Positions 48,476-56,958 of a stretch of DNA of 64,000 bases are shown here, piece by piece. How positions within the stretch are numbered: the stretch's first letter is position 1; every line of letters begins with the position of its first letter. The DNA lies in contig KQ960828.1 in NCBI GenBank assembly GCA_001553355.1, forward strand, positions 67,668-131,667, written 5' to 3'. The position numbers and the translations under genes were made by a program. The notes under the pieces are model-generated. The model was not told the DNA's origin. It saw only the letters and a program-made list of their open reading frames with translations, and searched no databases. Source of the DNA: Veillonellaceae bacterium DNF00626. GTDB lineage: Bacteria > Bacillota > Negativicutes > Veillonellales > Dialisteraceae.

Positions 48476-49183
48476 ATGAAAATTACAGTAGCAGATGAAA
48501 TATTTAGAAAAATTAATGATATTTGCATAGGTATTATTGCGGCAAAGGGAATCAATAATCACGGTTGTAATAAAGAAGTGGAAGCTTTTCGCCGGAGATG
48601 TTCTACGGAAGTAAATTTATTTCTGAAAATGCAAAAAGATATAGCCGTGAAAGAAAGAGCTTTTTATCAATTGTTAGGCAAAAAATTAGGAATAGAAGCA
48701 AGACATAATTTATTAGATTTGGTTTGTCGTGAGTATAAGGATGCTTTAGCACAGTATGGAATAAAGTCAGAAGCAAATGAATTAAACCGAGTTAGTCTGG
48801 ATGAATTGATGGCATCCGATGTACTTCCTTCTAAAAATTCTTTGCTTGATTTGGTTCGTAGCGGTATGTTAAAATTTCATGTTCCTATAGATATATATGA
48901 TGCAAAAGATAAAAAGGAAGAATTTTGTATTGTATATGAGAAATATCCTATTGTTAAGAGAGGAACGGAAATGATTGCAGTTCCTTGGTGTATTGATTCT
49001 GAAGCAGAAATCATTGAAGAAACAAAAAATGTATGGATAGTAATTGTTGGAACGTCAGATAATCGTAAAGTGGTAGCAGCGACACGAAACGAATTGGCAC
49101 GACGGATAAAATCCGCCTTTAATTGTGATGTGGAAACCGGTTGGCTTGAAGGTTCAGTGACTGTATTTGATACGAGCATATGA
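48476..49183 (+). CDS. B3/B4 tRNA-binding domain protein
   Basis: 235 aa. The central part (LPSKNSLLDLVRSGMLKFHVPIDIYD, then RGTEMIAVPWCIDSEAEIIEETKNVW) matches the B3/B4 domain of phenylalanyl-tRNA synthetase beta, which as a free protein may edit or bind aminoacyl-tRNA. The N-terminal ~110 residues are helical and charged. GAGGAT lies upstream. The 3' end is 9 bases from the next gene, so they are probably co-transcribed. The substrate is unknown. Confidence 0.75.
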   Translation: MKITVADEIFRKINDICIGIIAAKGINNHGCNKEVEAFRRRCSTEVNLFLKMQKDIAVKERAFYQLLGKKLGIEARHNLLDLVCREYKDALAQYGIKSEANELNRVSLDELMASDVLPSKNSLLDLVRSGMLKFHVPIDIYDAKDKKEEFCIVYEKYPIVKRGTEMIAVPWCIDSEAEIIEETKNVWIVIVGTSDNRKVVAATRNELARRIKSAFNCDVETGWLEGSVTVFDTSI

Positions 49184-49192
49184 GGTATTATA

Positions 49193-49774
49193 GTGAATTA
49201 TGTGACAATTGATTTTGAAACGGCTTATTTAGGAAAAGGAAGTGCTTGTGCATTAGCTATTTCTACCAGCAATGGCGAGACGATTATTGATGAGTGGTAT
49301 CATTTTATAAAGCCGTATTCGATGAGATTTGATTTGAATAATGTCCGTATTAATGGAATTTATCCTGATATGGTAGAAAATGAGCCAACTTTTCCTTATT
49401 ATTTTGTCGATATTTATAAGCGTTTAGAAGGGCAGATTGTTTTTGCTCATAATGCTCGTTTTGATATGAGTGTTTTAGCAGATGCTTTGGCACTTTATGA
49501 TTTACCGGAAATTCCTTTTTTCTATGGCGATACAGTAGCTATAGCGAGAAAATTATGGAAAAATCTATCAAATCATAAATTAAATACGGTAGCGGCATAT
49601 CTTCATTTTAATTTTACCCATCATCAAGCAATGGAAGATGCTTATGCATGTGAATGGATTGTTCGTCAAGCGTTAAAAGAAACCGGAACCATTACAGTGG
49701 AAGACATGATGAATGAATTAAATCTTCCGCTAAAAGCTTTTTCGATAAAAAAGTTTTCATTATCAAAGAACTAG
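49193..49774 (+). CDS. DnaQ-like 3'-5' exonuclease
   Basis: 193 aa. GTG start at 49193 with GAGG 7 bases upstream. DEDDh exonuclease pattern: DFETA (Asp7/Glu9), FAHNARFDMSVL (second Asp box) and HHQAMEDAYACEW (His and final Asp). The free-standing size suits an epsilon-like or RNase T-like repair/processing enzyme. The last ~30 residues are a basic tail. It follows the B3/B4 gene on the same transcript. Confidence 0.88.
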   Translation: MNYVTIDFETAYLGKGSACALAISTSNGETIIDEWYHFIKPYSMRFDLNNVRINGIYPDMVENEPTFPYYFVDIYKRLEGQIVFAHNARFDMSVLADALALYDLPEIPFFYGDTVAIARKLWKNLSNHKLNTVAAYLHFNFTHHQAMEDAYACEWIVRQALKETGTITVEDMMNELNLPLKAFSIKKFSLSKN

Positions 49775-49825
49775 AGCAAAGACAATAAAGTATATAAAGT
49801 GAAATTAATTTGGAGTTTTTATAGT

Positions 49826-49954
49826 ATGGATGCTATCCGATATTTTATATATGGCATCCATTTTGTTTTGTTTGTTATTGTAATAGTGCCTATGGCACTT
49901 TATTTTTTGCGGATGTTAGGAAATCTTTATATGAATTACAATTATCGCACATAA
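49826..49954 (+). CDS. Small membrane protein, 42 aa, unknown
   Basis: ORF of 42 residues: MDAIRYFIYGIHFVLF start, one hydrophobic helix (about residues 8-28), then RMLGNLYMNYNYRT. GGAG lies 11 bases upstream, which is a little far. A terminator follows closely. No family recognised. The coding call rests on the start site, one clean membrane helix and the intergenic position. Confidence 0.4.
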   Translation: MDAIRYFIYGIHFVLFVIVIVPMALYFLRMLGNLYMNYNYRT

Positions 49955-49956
49955 TA

Positions 49957-49998
49957 AAATACCCTTTTTATCGGTTTGCCGGATAAAAGGGTATTTAT
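49957..49998. terminator. Bidirectional terminator between the small ORF and tyrS
   Basis: AAATACCCTTTT (49957-49968) pairs with AAAAGGGTATTT (49985-49996); inner bases extend the stem with a small internal loop. T-rich tails on both strands. Confidence 0.8.
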
Positions 49999-50018
49999 TA
50001 ATTCGCTGTTTGTTTGAA

Positions 50019-51272
50019 TTATTTTTTTATTTCAATGGAAAAATAATTCTTTTTACCTTTTCGGATGATAATGAATTGTCCATTGGTGTTGGGGTGAGCA
50101 TCAATAGTTGCATCAAGATCTTTTATTTGATTTCCGTTGACTCTTATCGCACCATTAAGAACATCTTCTCGGGCTTGTCGTTTAGATGTTTCTACACCAC
50201 TTTCTACTAAAGCATCAATAATATTTAGAGGAGCTTTGAGAACGGTACCACCTTTCGTGTTTTTAAAGGTACCGGCGATTTCATCACCCGTTAAATCTTG
50301 AATTTGACCGGAAAAAAGTGCTTCAGTAACTTTTTGTGCTTCTTTAAGACCTGCTTCTCCATGAACGAAGGAAGTAATTTCTTCTGCCAATCGTCGTTGT
50401 GCTGTACGATGTTCCGGATGAGCAGTTACTTCGTCGCTAAGGGATGTGATTTCTTCTTTTGAAAGGAAAGTGAAATATTTTAAGTATTTTACTACATCGC
50501 GATCATCTTGATTGAACCAGAATTGGTAAAATTCGTAAGGGGAAGTTTTTTTAGGATTAAGCCATACAGCGCCTCCTGCGGTTTTGCCGAATTTTGTGCC
50601 ATCAGCTTTTAGCATGAGAGGAATGGTAAGACCGTAAGCTTCCGGATTTTCCGTAGTTTTTCGAATAAGGTCAATGCCGTTAGTAATATTTCCCCATTGA
50701 TCTGCGCCACCAATTTGAAGTTGTACATGATGTTTGTCATAAAGCATTTTAAAGTCAATAGATTGGAGAATCTGATAGGAAAATTCCGTAAAGGAAATAC
50801 CGGTTTCTAAGCGTGAGGCAACTACATCTTTTGCCAACATGGTATTGATGTTAAATAATTTTCCATAATCACGAAGAAAATCAAGAAGGCTTATTTTTGA
50901 TAACCAATCATAATTATTAACAAAAGAAAAATCTCCATCGTCACCAAATAATTTTTTCATTTGTGCCATGAGACATTGTGCGTTGTGTTCTACTTGTTCC
51001 ATAGATTGAAGAACACGTTCCGATGTGCGTCCGCTGGGGTCTCCAATAGAGCCGGTGGCACCACCGATAAGAATAATAGGATGATGGCCGGCTAATTGGA
51101 AACGTTTTAAAATCATAAAAGGAATGAGATGACCTATATGCATACTATCGCCGGTAGGGTCAATACCGCAGTAAAGAGAAATATGTTTTTTCTCGGTTAA
51201 TTCGTATAATCCTTTTTCATCTGTTTGTTGGTTGATGGCATCGCGCCAAGTTAGTTCATCAATAATATTCAT
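50019..51272 (-). CDS. tyrS: Tyrosyl-tRNA synthetase
   Basis: 417 aa from the ATG at 51272 (reverse strand AAAGGTGGAG upstream; the 51293 start adds seven residues and has no site). Class I synthetase: CGIDPTGDSMHIGHL (HIGH box) and KFGKTAGG (KMSKS-type loop), with a C-terminal S4 domain (TSKRQAREDVLNGAIRVNG). Unlike many Firmicutes tyrS genes, its short upstream gap holds no T-box. It is divergent from the HAD phosphatase gene. Confidence 0.96.
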   Translation of the reverse strand: MNIIDELTWRDAINQQTDEKGLYELTEKKHISLYCGIDPTGDSMHIGHLIPFMILKRFQLAGHHPIILIGGATGSIGDPSGRTSERVLQSMEQVEHNAQCLMAQMKKLFGDDGDFSFVNNYDWLSKISLLDFLRDYGKLFNINTMLAKDVVASRLETGISFTEFSYQILQSIDFKMLYDKHHVQLQIGGADQWGNITNGIDLIRKTTENPEAYGLTIPLMLKADGTKFGKTAGGAVWLNPKKTSPYEFYQFWFNQDDRDVVKYLKYFTFLSKEEITSLSDEVTAHPEHRTAQRRLAEEITSFVHGEAGLKEAQKVTEALFSGQIQDLTGDEIAGTFKNTKGGTVLKAPLNIIDALVESGVETSKRQAREDVLNGAIRVNGNQIKDLDATIDAHPNTNGQFIIIRKGKKNYFSIEIKK

Positions 51273-51439
51273 CAAACTCCACCTTTCTGTCATATTACTC
51301 TTATCATAGTATCATAAATAAACGATACGTAACATAGGGAACATACTTTCTTATCGGTTTTCATATTACAAAAATAGCAAAAATAAAAAGTAGCTTGTCA
51401 GATGCGTCTTTATTTCGTACTATACATATAGGAGGATAT

Positions 51440-52201
51440 ATGAGGAAATATTTCTTTTTTGATATTGATGGAACATTGACGACGCCACTTACTGCAGATT
51501 ATCCGAAGAGTGCACAAGAAACGATACGAAAGCTGAAAGAACAAGGACATTTGGTGGCTATTGCTACAGGTCGCATGCAAGCGGATGCTGCAGAAGTAGC
51601 AGAAAAATTAGGGATAGATACTATTGTATCTGATGGTGGCAATGCAGTAACAGAAAACGGGAAGATATATTTTCACAAAAGCTTACCCATAAATAGTTGT
51701 TTTTCTTTGTTGGATGATTTGGATATAAAAAAGCATCCGTGGGCAGTAGCACCGATGAATAAAAAATATAGAAAAACGCGGTGTATTAATTATTTGCAAA
51801 AAGTTGTTGATCGCTATTATGAAACAGAAGTTGATCCCAATTATGATTATCATAGTGAGGATACTTTATATAAAATATTTATTTCTTGTAAAAAAGATGA
51901 AGTGAATGATATTTTCCTTCACGGATTGCCTTATGTATGGTTTAGTACAGATACGATGATTATTGAATCGACCAGTAAAGAGAGAGGCATTGAATATCTT
52001 CAGCAGAAATATAATGCTTCCGATGACCAAATCATAGTTTTTGGTGATGGGCTTAATGATAGGAGCATGTTTAAGCCGGAGTGGATGAGCATTGCCATGG
52101 GAAATGGTAAAGATGAATTAAAGAAAAAAGCCAAGTATGTTACAGATAATGCGGAAAATGATGGGATCTATAAAGCGTGTAAGCATTTTGGCTGGATATG
52201 A
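51440..52201 (+). CDS. HAD-superfamily phosphatase, Cof type
   Basis: 253 aa from the ATG at 51440, preceded by AGGAGG; the in-frame 51395 start is rejected. Motif I FDIDGTLTT (nucleophile and acid Asp), motif II ATGR, motif III Lys, motif IV FGDGLNDRSMF. The C2 cap is the Cof/IIB kind, acting on sugar phosphates or flavin/pyridoxal phosphates. The substrate cannot be assigned. Confidence 0.9.
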   Translation: MRKYFFFDIDGTLTTPLTADYPKSAQETIRKLKEQGHLVAIATGRMQADAAEVAEKLGIDTIVSDGGNAVTENGKIYFHKSLPINSCFSLLDDLDIKKHPWAVAPMNKKYRKTRCINYLQKVVDRYYETEVDPNYDYHSEDTLYKIFISCKKDEVNDIFLHGLPYVWFSTDTMIIESTSKERGIEYLQQKYNASDDQIIVFGDGLNDRSMFKPEWMSIAMGNGKDELKKKAKYVTDNAENDGIYKACKHFGWI

Positions 52202-52403
52202 AGAGAAAATTATGAAATTTAATAATTGGGAAAAGGATATTATGACGAAAAAAGTGGGGGAAATATTATGAAAAAGAGTATCTGCTTCTAATTTCCTATA
52301 AATCGGTTGATGAAGAAGGTTTTGAATAAAAATGAGTTTTTTAAATAAAAAGTAGGAATTTATTTCAATATTTTTGATATAACTTTACGAGGAGGGAACA
52401 ATT

Positions 52404-52922
52404 ATGGAATTTGATGAAGTTCTTCGTATGCGGAAATCATCTCGCAGATATACTGATGAAACAGTTTCCGTAGAAGATGAAAAGGAAATATTAAAAGCTA
52501 TTATGGCATCGTCAGTAGGCAAACATAATGATGCCGGGTATATGATAGCTGTGGTGAGAAATAAGGAAATATTAAATACTATCACAAGAGAAGATATGGA
52601 AAAAACAGGTGGCGGAGATCCATTGTATGGAGCGCCATTACTTTTTGTGATTTGTACAACTAAAGAAACTATTGATTATTTAGAACGATTTGATTCCGGT
52701 ATTATAGCAGAACACATTCAACTTAAAGCGGCGGAATTAGGGCTAGGATCAGTAATTTTATTTGGGTTTGTTCGTCATTTGGGACATGATGCTGAATATA
52801 TTAAGAAAATGGATTTGCCTGAAGGAGTTTTCCCGATTTTGGCGGTGGCAGTGGGACATGCTCCGGGCGCAGAAAAAGAACGAAAAGGTGATAGGAAATT
52901 TCAAGTAATTCATTTAGACTAA
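52404..52922 (+). CDS. Nitroreductase-family flavoprotein
   Basis: 172 aa, a short member. FMN-binding Arg residues in RKSSRRYTDE, substrate/FMN loop SSVGKHNDAGYM, and LGLGSVILFGF near the end. These enzymes reduce nitroaromatics, quinones or flavins using NAD(P)H. GAGGAGGG lies upstream. The 200 bases before it hold only tiny ORFs. Confidence 0.88.
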   Translation: MEFDEVLRMRKSSRRYTDETVSVEDEKEILKAIMASSVGKHNDAGYMIAVVRNKEILNTITREDMEKTGGGDPLYGAPLLFVICTTKETIDYLERFDSGIIAEHIQLKAAELGLGSVILFGFVRHLGHDAEYIKKMDLPEGVFPILAVAVGHAPGAEKERKGDRKFQVIHLD

Positions 52923-53006
52923 AAACAGTATTGTCTGTTTCGTGTCGAACTTAAAAAGTATAAATGATAGTTCCTCTTCGGATTCCCCATAAAAGGATGT
53001 GACGAT

Positions 53007-53756
53007 ATGACAGATTTCGATTATTTTTGTGAGATGCTTCGTACACATAATAGAATAGTTTTCTTTGGCGGAGCCGGTGTATCAACGGAATCTGATATTC
53101 CTGATTTTCGTGGCACGGATGGGTTGTATACCAAGAAGACAAATTTACCTTGGACACCGGAAGAAATGCTTTCTCATCATTTTTATGTAGAACATCCGGT
53201 AGAATTTTTTACCTTATATAAAGAACGCGAAGGGATTATGCTTAAGGCAAAACCTAATCGTGCACATTATGCATTAGTAGAATTAGAAAAACAGGGAAAA
53301 CTTTCAGCTATTGTTACTCAAAATATTGATGGTCTACATCAAAAAGCGGGAAGTCGAAATGTATTTGAACTTCACGGATCTATTTTAAGAAATATTTGTC
53401 AAATTTGTGGTCATATCGTGGGAATGGAAGAATTTATTTCCTTATCAAATCCAATTCCGTATTGTCCATTTTGTCATAAAGGGATATTAAAGCCGGATGT
53501 AGTGCTTTACGAAGAAGCACTTAATACGGCGGTTATTGATGGAGCGGTAGATGCTATTCGTAGGGCAGATATGTTGATAGTAGGTGGTACGAGTTTGGTG
53601 GTATATCCGGCCGCCGGATTTATTCGATATTTTCGTGGAGATGCATCAGTGATTATTAACAAAGATGTAACACCGCAAGATGATTTTTGTGATTTGGTTT
53701 TTCGTAATAGCATAGGAGCAATCTTAGAAGAAGGCGTAAAACGAATTTCACAATGA
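53007..53756 (+). CDS. Sir2-family NAD-dependent protein deacylase
   Basis: 249 aa. NAD-binding motif GGAGVSTESDIPDFRG, catalytic His in QNIDGLHQKAGS...ELHGS, and a Cys4 zinc site CQICGH...CPFCHKG. It removes acyl groups from lysines, with NAD as co-substrate. The residues that would mark a desuccinylase (Ala-Tyr-Arg set) were not identified, so deacetylase is the default. Monocistronic. Confidence 0.92.
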   Translation: MTDFDYFCEMLRTHNRIVFFGGAGVSTESDIPDFRGTDGLYTKKTNLPWTPEEMLSHHFYVEHPVEFFTLYKEREGIMLKAKPNRAHYALVELEKQGKLSAIVTQNIDGLHQKAGSRNVFELHGSILRNICQICGHIVGMEEFISLSNPIPYCPFCHKGILKPDVVLYEEALNTAVIDGAVDAIRRADMLIVGGTSLVVYPAAGFIRYFRGDASVIINKDVTPQDDFCDLVFRNSIGAILEEGVKRISQ

Positions 53757-53807
53757 CGGAAATATGTGTAATTTTATTTCTCCATGTTTTTGTTATAATT
53801 TTTGATA

Positions 53808-53836
53808 TTGACGCAAGTGTTAGAAATATTTATAAT
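53808..53836 (+). promoter_or_regulatory. Consensus promoter of the structured RNA upstream of cysS
   Basis: TTGACG (53808-53813), 17-nt spacer, TATAAT (53831-53836). The expected start, about 53843, is exactly where the RNA's closing stem begins. Confidence 0.85.
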
Positions 53837-53842
53837 CAGGAT

Positions 53843-54053
53843 AAATGTGAACAGGTCTGTGGTTGAAAGTCGAAGCCAGTCGCAGGCAAAACGATCCACG
53901 TAAGGTATACAAAGGTGTACTGAGCATGGTGCGGCTTAGAAGTAAGTCCTGCCGAGAAAATCGAGAGAGTGAGTTGTGAGAGGTAAATACCGGGTAGCTA
54001 AAATTCCAGCAGGCGAGTGTGGGGTCAAAAACCAGGTCAGCTGTTTATATTTT
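53843..54053 (+). ncRNA. Structured non-coding RNA, ~210 nt (candidate raiA-motif RNA)
   Basis: A 12-bp closing stem is visible: AAATGTGAACAG (53843-53854) with CTGTTTATATTT (54041-54052), allowing G-T pairs. Inside is a hairpin GTATAC-AAAG-GTGTAC (about 53909-53924), and AAGCC/GGCTT and GCAGG/CCTGC pairings that cross each other, as in a pseudoknot. There is no ORF. Segments such as GTTGAAAGTCGAAGCCAGTC and GATCCACGTAAGG look like conserved core sequence and remind me of the raiA motif, but that identity is from memory. It precedes the cysS T-box; whether the transcript is shared is unknown. Confidence 0.6.
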
Positions 54054-54084
54054 CCATAATGAAATAAAAGCTATGATCAAAAAG

Positions 54085-54274
54085 AGTAGATAGTTAGGAT
54101 TTCTTCAGAGAGATCGGGACAGTGGAAACCGATTGAAATGTAATTATTGAAGTGCGTTTGTGAGCTAAAGTGGTGAAAAAATAGTAGCTTCTTTCGTGAA
54201 TCTGCGTTAATGAATCGGCTTTATAGCTGCAGAGTGGATTGCGGACCACCGTCTCTGTGAGGCGGCGGTTTTTT
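54085..54274 (+). promoter_or_regulatory. T-box leader of cysS (Cys specifier TGC)
   Basis: An AGAGA element (54107-54111) is followed by the stem ATCGG/CCGAT (about 54113-54133) and the specifier region GAAGTGCG with TGC at 54153-54155, matching tRNA-Cys(GCA). The T-box itself is divergent: AGAGTGGATTGCGG (54231-54244), where TGGA would pair with the UCCA end of tRNA-Cys. The terminator stem is ACCACCGTCTC/GAGGCGGCGGT (54245-54269) with a T-run. Uncharged tRNA-Cys would favour read-through into cysS. Confidence 0.8.
54245..54274 (+). terminator. T-box terminator hairpin before cysS
   Basis: 11-bp stem with one A-C mismatch and a TGT loop, then TTTTTT. It ends 17 bases before the cysS start. 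Confidence 0.82.
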
Positions 54275-54291
54275 GTATATAGGAGGGGTTT

Positions 54292-55737
54292 ATGGAGAAG
54301 ATTAAAGTATATGATACACTTTCAAAAGAAAAGTCATTGTTTGTGCCGGTGACACCTGGTGAGGTGAAGATTTATGTATGTGGCGTGACGCCATATAATC
54401 ATCCACATATTGGAAATGCTCGTCCGGCTGTGACATGGGATGTTATACGACGCTATCTTATTCATGTAGGTTATAAAGTGCAGTTTATACAAAATTTCAC
54501 TGATGTAGATGATAAAATTATTAATAAAGCTCAAGGTGAAGAAACTGACTGGAAAACTATTTCTGATAGATATATTGAAGCATATTTTAAGGTGATGGAT
54601 GCACTTCATGTACGTCATGCTGATGTATATCCACGAGTGTCTGATCATATGAAAGATATTATTCAAATGATATCCAAACTTATAGAAAAAGGGCATGCGT
54701 ATATTTTAGATAATGATGTATATTATGATATTTCAACTTTTAAAGCTTATGGAGCATTATCAGGAAGAAAAATAGAAGATATGTTGGCAGGAGCACGGGT
54801 AGAAGTGAATGAAGGAAAGAAAAATCCCGGAGATTTTGCCTTGTGGAAAGGAGCTAAACCCGGTGAACCATCATGGGAAAGTCCTTGGGGACCGGGACGG
54901 CCCGGCTGGCATATCGAGTGCTCTGCTATGTCGATTCATTATTTAGGAAATAATTTTGACTTTCATGGGGGTGGTAGTGACTTGATATTTCCTCATCATG
55001 AAAACGAAATAGCGCAAACAGAAGGAACAACAGGCACTAAATTTGTAAATTACTGGTTGCATAATGGATTTATTACTATCAATTCGGAAAAAATGAGTAA
55101 ATCATTGAATAATTTTTTCTTAGTAAAAGATGCATTAGAATCTTATTCCGGTGATGCACTCAGATATTTCCTTTTATCCGTTCATTATCGGAATCCCCTT
55201 GATTATTCTACTGAACGTTTGGACGAGGCGGAAAAAAATATGGAACGATTGAAGGAAGTAATTCATCGTATCCGTGAATTGGCTATTTTATCAGGAAATA
55301 TGGAGACGGAAGAATCTCGTGCATTGGCTGAGGCATCTGATGAAGCATTAAAGGGCTTTCATGAAGCAATGAACGATGATTTTAATACAGGTTTAGCTAC
55401 AGGGGCATTGTTTGATTTAGCACGAGCTATCAATACGTATAGTGCAATTATAGATACCGGCGTAACAGTAGATGCAGTGGCCGTAAATAAAGCTTATGAA
55501 GCTCTAAAAATAATTACTGATGTATTGGGGATTTTGGAAAAAGAATGGAATGATGATAACACTGCGTCTGATGGAGATTATCAAGCATTGATGGATGTGA
55601 TTTTATCAGTGCGCCAAGAAGCACGGAAAAATAAATTTTATCAGGTGTCAGATAGTATTCGAGATAAATTAGGTGCTATCGGTATTATTATCGAAGATAC
55701 ACCGACAGGAGTTAGGTGGAAAAAACGTGGAATTTAA
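54292..55737 (+). CDS. cysS: Cysteinyl-tRNA synthetase
   Basis: 481 aa. Class I synthetase: CGVTPYNHPHIGNARPA (HIGH-type box and zinc Cys), GRPGWHIECSAM (zinc Cys), HHENEIAQTEG (zinc His) and KMSKSLNN. An AGGAGGGG site precedes the ATG. It is controlled by the T-box leader above. Only GTG-started mrnC overlaps its end. Start of the cysS-mrnC-rlmB-yacP cluster typical of Firmicutes. Confidence 0.97.
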   Translation: MEKIKVYDTLSKEKSLFVPVTPGEVKIYVCGVTPYNHPHIGNARPAVTWDVIRRYLIHVGYKVQFIQNFTDVDDKIINKAQGEETDWKTISDRYIEAYFKVMDALHVRHADVYPRVSDHMKDIIQMISKLIEKGHAYILDNDVYYDISTFKAYGALSGRKIEDMLAGARVEVNEGKKNPGDFALWKGAKPGEPSWESPWGPGRPGWHIECSAMSIHYLGNNFDFHGGGSDLIFPHHENEIAQTEGTTGTKFVNYWLHNGFITINSEKMSKSLNNFFLVKDALESYSGDALRYFLLSVHYRNPLDYSTERLDEAEKNMERLKEVIHRIRELAILSGNMETEESRALAEASDEALKGFHEAMNDDFNTGLATGALFDLARAINTYSAIIDTGVTVDAVAVNKAYEALKIITDVLGILEKEWNDDNTASDGDYQALMDVILSVRQEARKNKFYQVSDSIRDKLGAIGIIIEDTPTGVRWKKRGI

Positions 55738-56197
55738 GAGAGTGCTATTTTTAAAAAAACAAATGGTAGAGAAAATAAGTACGCAATGTCGCAATATGTC
55801 AGAAGAAGAAATATTTGCATTAGATTCACTTACTTTGGCATATATGGGCGATGTGTGTTGGTCTTTCTTTATTCGTCGTCGACTGATAGAAACAGGTATT
55901 TGTCATGTGCAAATTTTACATAATTTGGCGGCAGAAATTGTTTCAGCTAAAATACAAAGTCAGATTTTCTTTGATTTGAAGGATATGTTATCAGAAAGAG
56001 AATTTAAGCTTTGTAAACGGGTCAGAAATGCGCATTCTACAGTACCAAAAAGTGCTACGGTTGAAGAATATCGAGAAGCTACTGCATTTGAAGGACTCTT
56101 AGGATATTTATATCTTTCGGGACAAGAAGAACGATTGCAATTTTTTATGAAAAAGGCATTAATGGTAGTCATCAAAGAACTTAAGACTGATAAATAA
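55727..56197 (+). CDS. mrnC: Mini-ribonuclease III
   Basis: 156 aa from the GTG at 55727, 6 bases after AGGTGGA and overlapping the cysS stop; the longer upstream frame lies in cysS. RNase III catalytic domain without the dsRNA-binding domain: LTLAYMGDVCWSFFIRRRL and EATAFEGLLGYLYLSG with the metal-binding Asp and Glu. It trims 23S rRNA precursor ends in B. subtilis. The position next to rlmB supports a role in ribosome maturation. Confidence 0.93.
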   Translation: MEFKRVLFLKKQMVEKISTQCRNMSEEEIFALDSLTLAYMGDVCWSFFIRRRLIETGICHVQILHNLAAEIVSAKIQSQIFFDLKDMLSEREFKLCKRVRNAHSTVPKSATVEEYREATAFEGLLGYLYLSGQEERLQFFMKKALMVVIKELKTDK

Positions 56198-56225
56198 ATA
56201 TAAACATAGAAAGGGTATACACATA

Positions 56226-56957
56226 ATGCGTAAAACAAATGATACCTTGTATATCGGAGGAAGGAATCCGGTACGAGAAGCTCTTATGGCAGGACAAATA
56301 GAAGCGCTTTTTGTTAAAATGGGAGAAACGGATAAAAAATTAAATGAATTGATAAGAGAGGCAGAAAAAAGAGATATTCCTGTAATAAATATAAAAGAGC
56401 AGCTATTATTCGCACTTTGCGATAATATTAATCATCAGGGCGTGGTAGCTCAATTGCCGTCATATGAATATGCATCTCTTGAAGATATATTAGATAATGC
56501 CGAGCCTGATCCTATTTTAGTTCTTCTTGATGGGGTAGAAGATGTACGAAATTTAGGAGCTATCGTCCGAACGGCTGAATGTGCCGGAATAACTGCCGTA
56601 CTTATTCCAAAACATAAAAGCGCAAAAATTACAGCTGCTGCTATAAAAACGGCAGCCGGGGCCTTTTCTTATTTTCCGGTTTGTCAAATAGGAAATATCC
56701 GTCAAACATTGGTAAATCTGAAAGAAAAGGGCTTCTGGGTCGTAGGGGCAGATATGGATGGTGATTCTATTTACGAAACAGATCTTAAAGGGCCTCTTGT
56801 CATTGTTATGGGTGGAGAAGGGAAAGGAATTAAACCTTTAACGAAAAAAATGTGTGATTTTATGGCAGCTATTCCGATGAAAGGAAAGGTATCCTCACTT
56901 AATGTATCCGTAGCTGCAGCACTTTTTATCTACGAAGCTATTCGACAAAGGAAATAA
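56226..56957 (+). CDS. rlmB: 23S rRNA 2'-O-methyltransferase, TrmH/RlmB family
   Basis: 243 aa. SPOUT fold: an N-terminal substrate-binding domain (GRNPVREAL), NLGAIVRTAEC (motif 1), VMGGEGKGIKP (motif 2) and SLNVSVAAALFIYEA (motif 3). RlmB methylates G2251 of 23S rRNA; this family's Firmicutes members are usually annotated that way. GAAAGGG lies upstream. Confidence 0.93.
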   Translation: MRKTNDTLYIGGRNPVREALMAGQIEALFVKMGETDKKLNELIREAEKRDIPVINIKEQLLFALCDNINHQGVVAQLPSYEYASLEDILDNAEPDPILVLLDGVEDVRNLGAIVRTAECAGITAVLIPKHKSAKITAAAIKTAAGAFSYFPVCQIGNIRQTLVNLKEKGFWVVGADMDGDSIYETDLKGPLVIVMGGEGKGIKPLTKKMCDFMAAIPMKGKVSSLNVSVAAALFIYEAIRQRK

Positions 56958-56958
56958 T

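Noticed and set aside
51273-51439. T-box upstream of tyrS
   Set aside because: The divergent gap to the HAD gene is too short and holds no TGGNACCGCG-like core or specifier structure on the reverse strand.
52212-52288. Tiny ORFs (19 and 7 codons) before the nitroreductase
   Set aside because: A GGGGG lies before the second, but both are too short, have no hydrophobic or repeated features, and no hairpin pair suggests a leader peptide.
53843-54053. RNase P RNA, SRP RNA or a cobalamin riboswitch
   Set aside because: ACCAGGTCAG recalls SRP RNA and GAGGTAAA recalls RNase P, but the conserved cores (GGAAGGAAGC; GAGGAAAGTCC...ACAGAA) are missing, and there is no B12 box.
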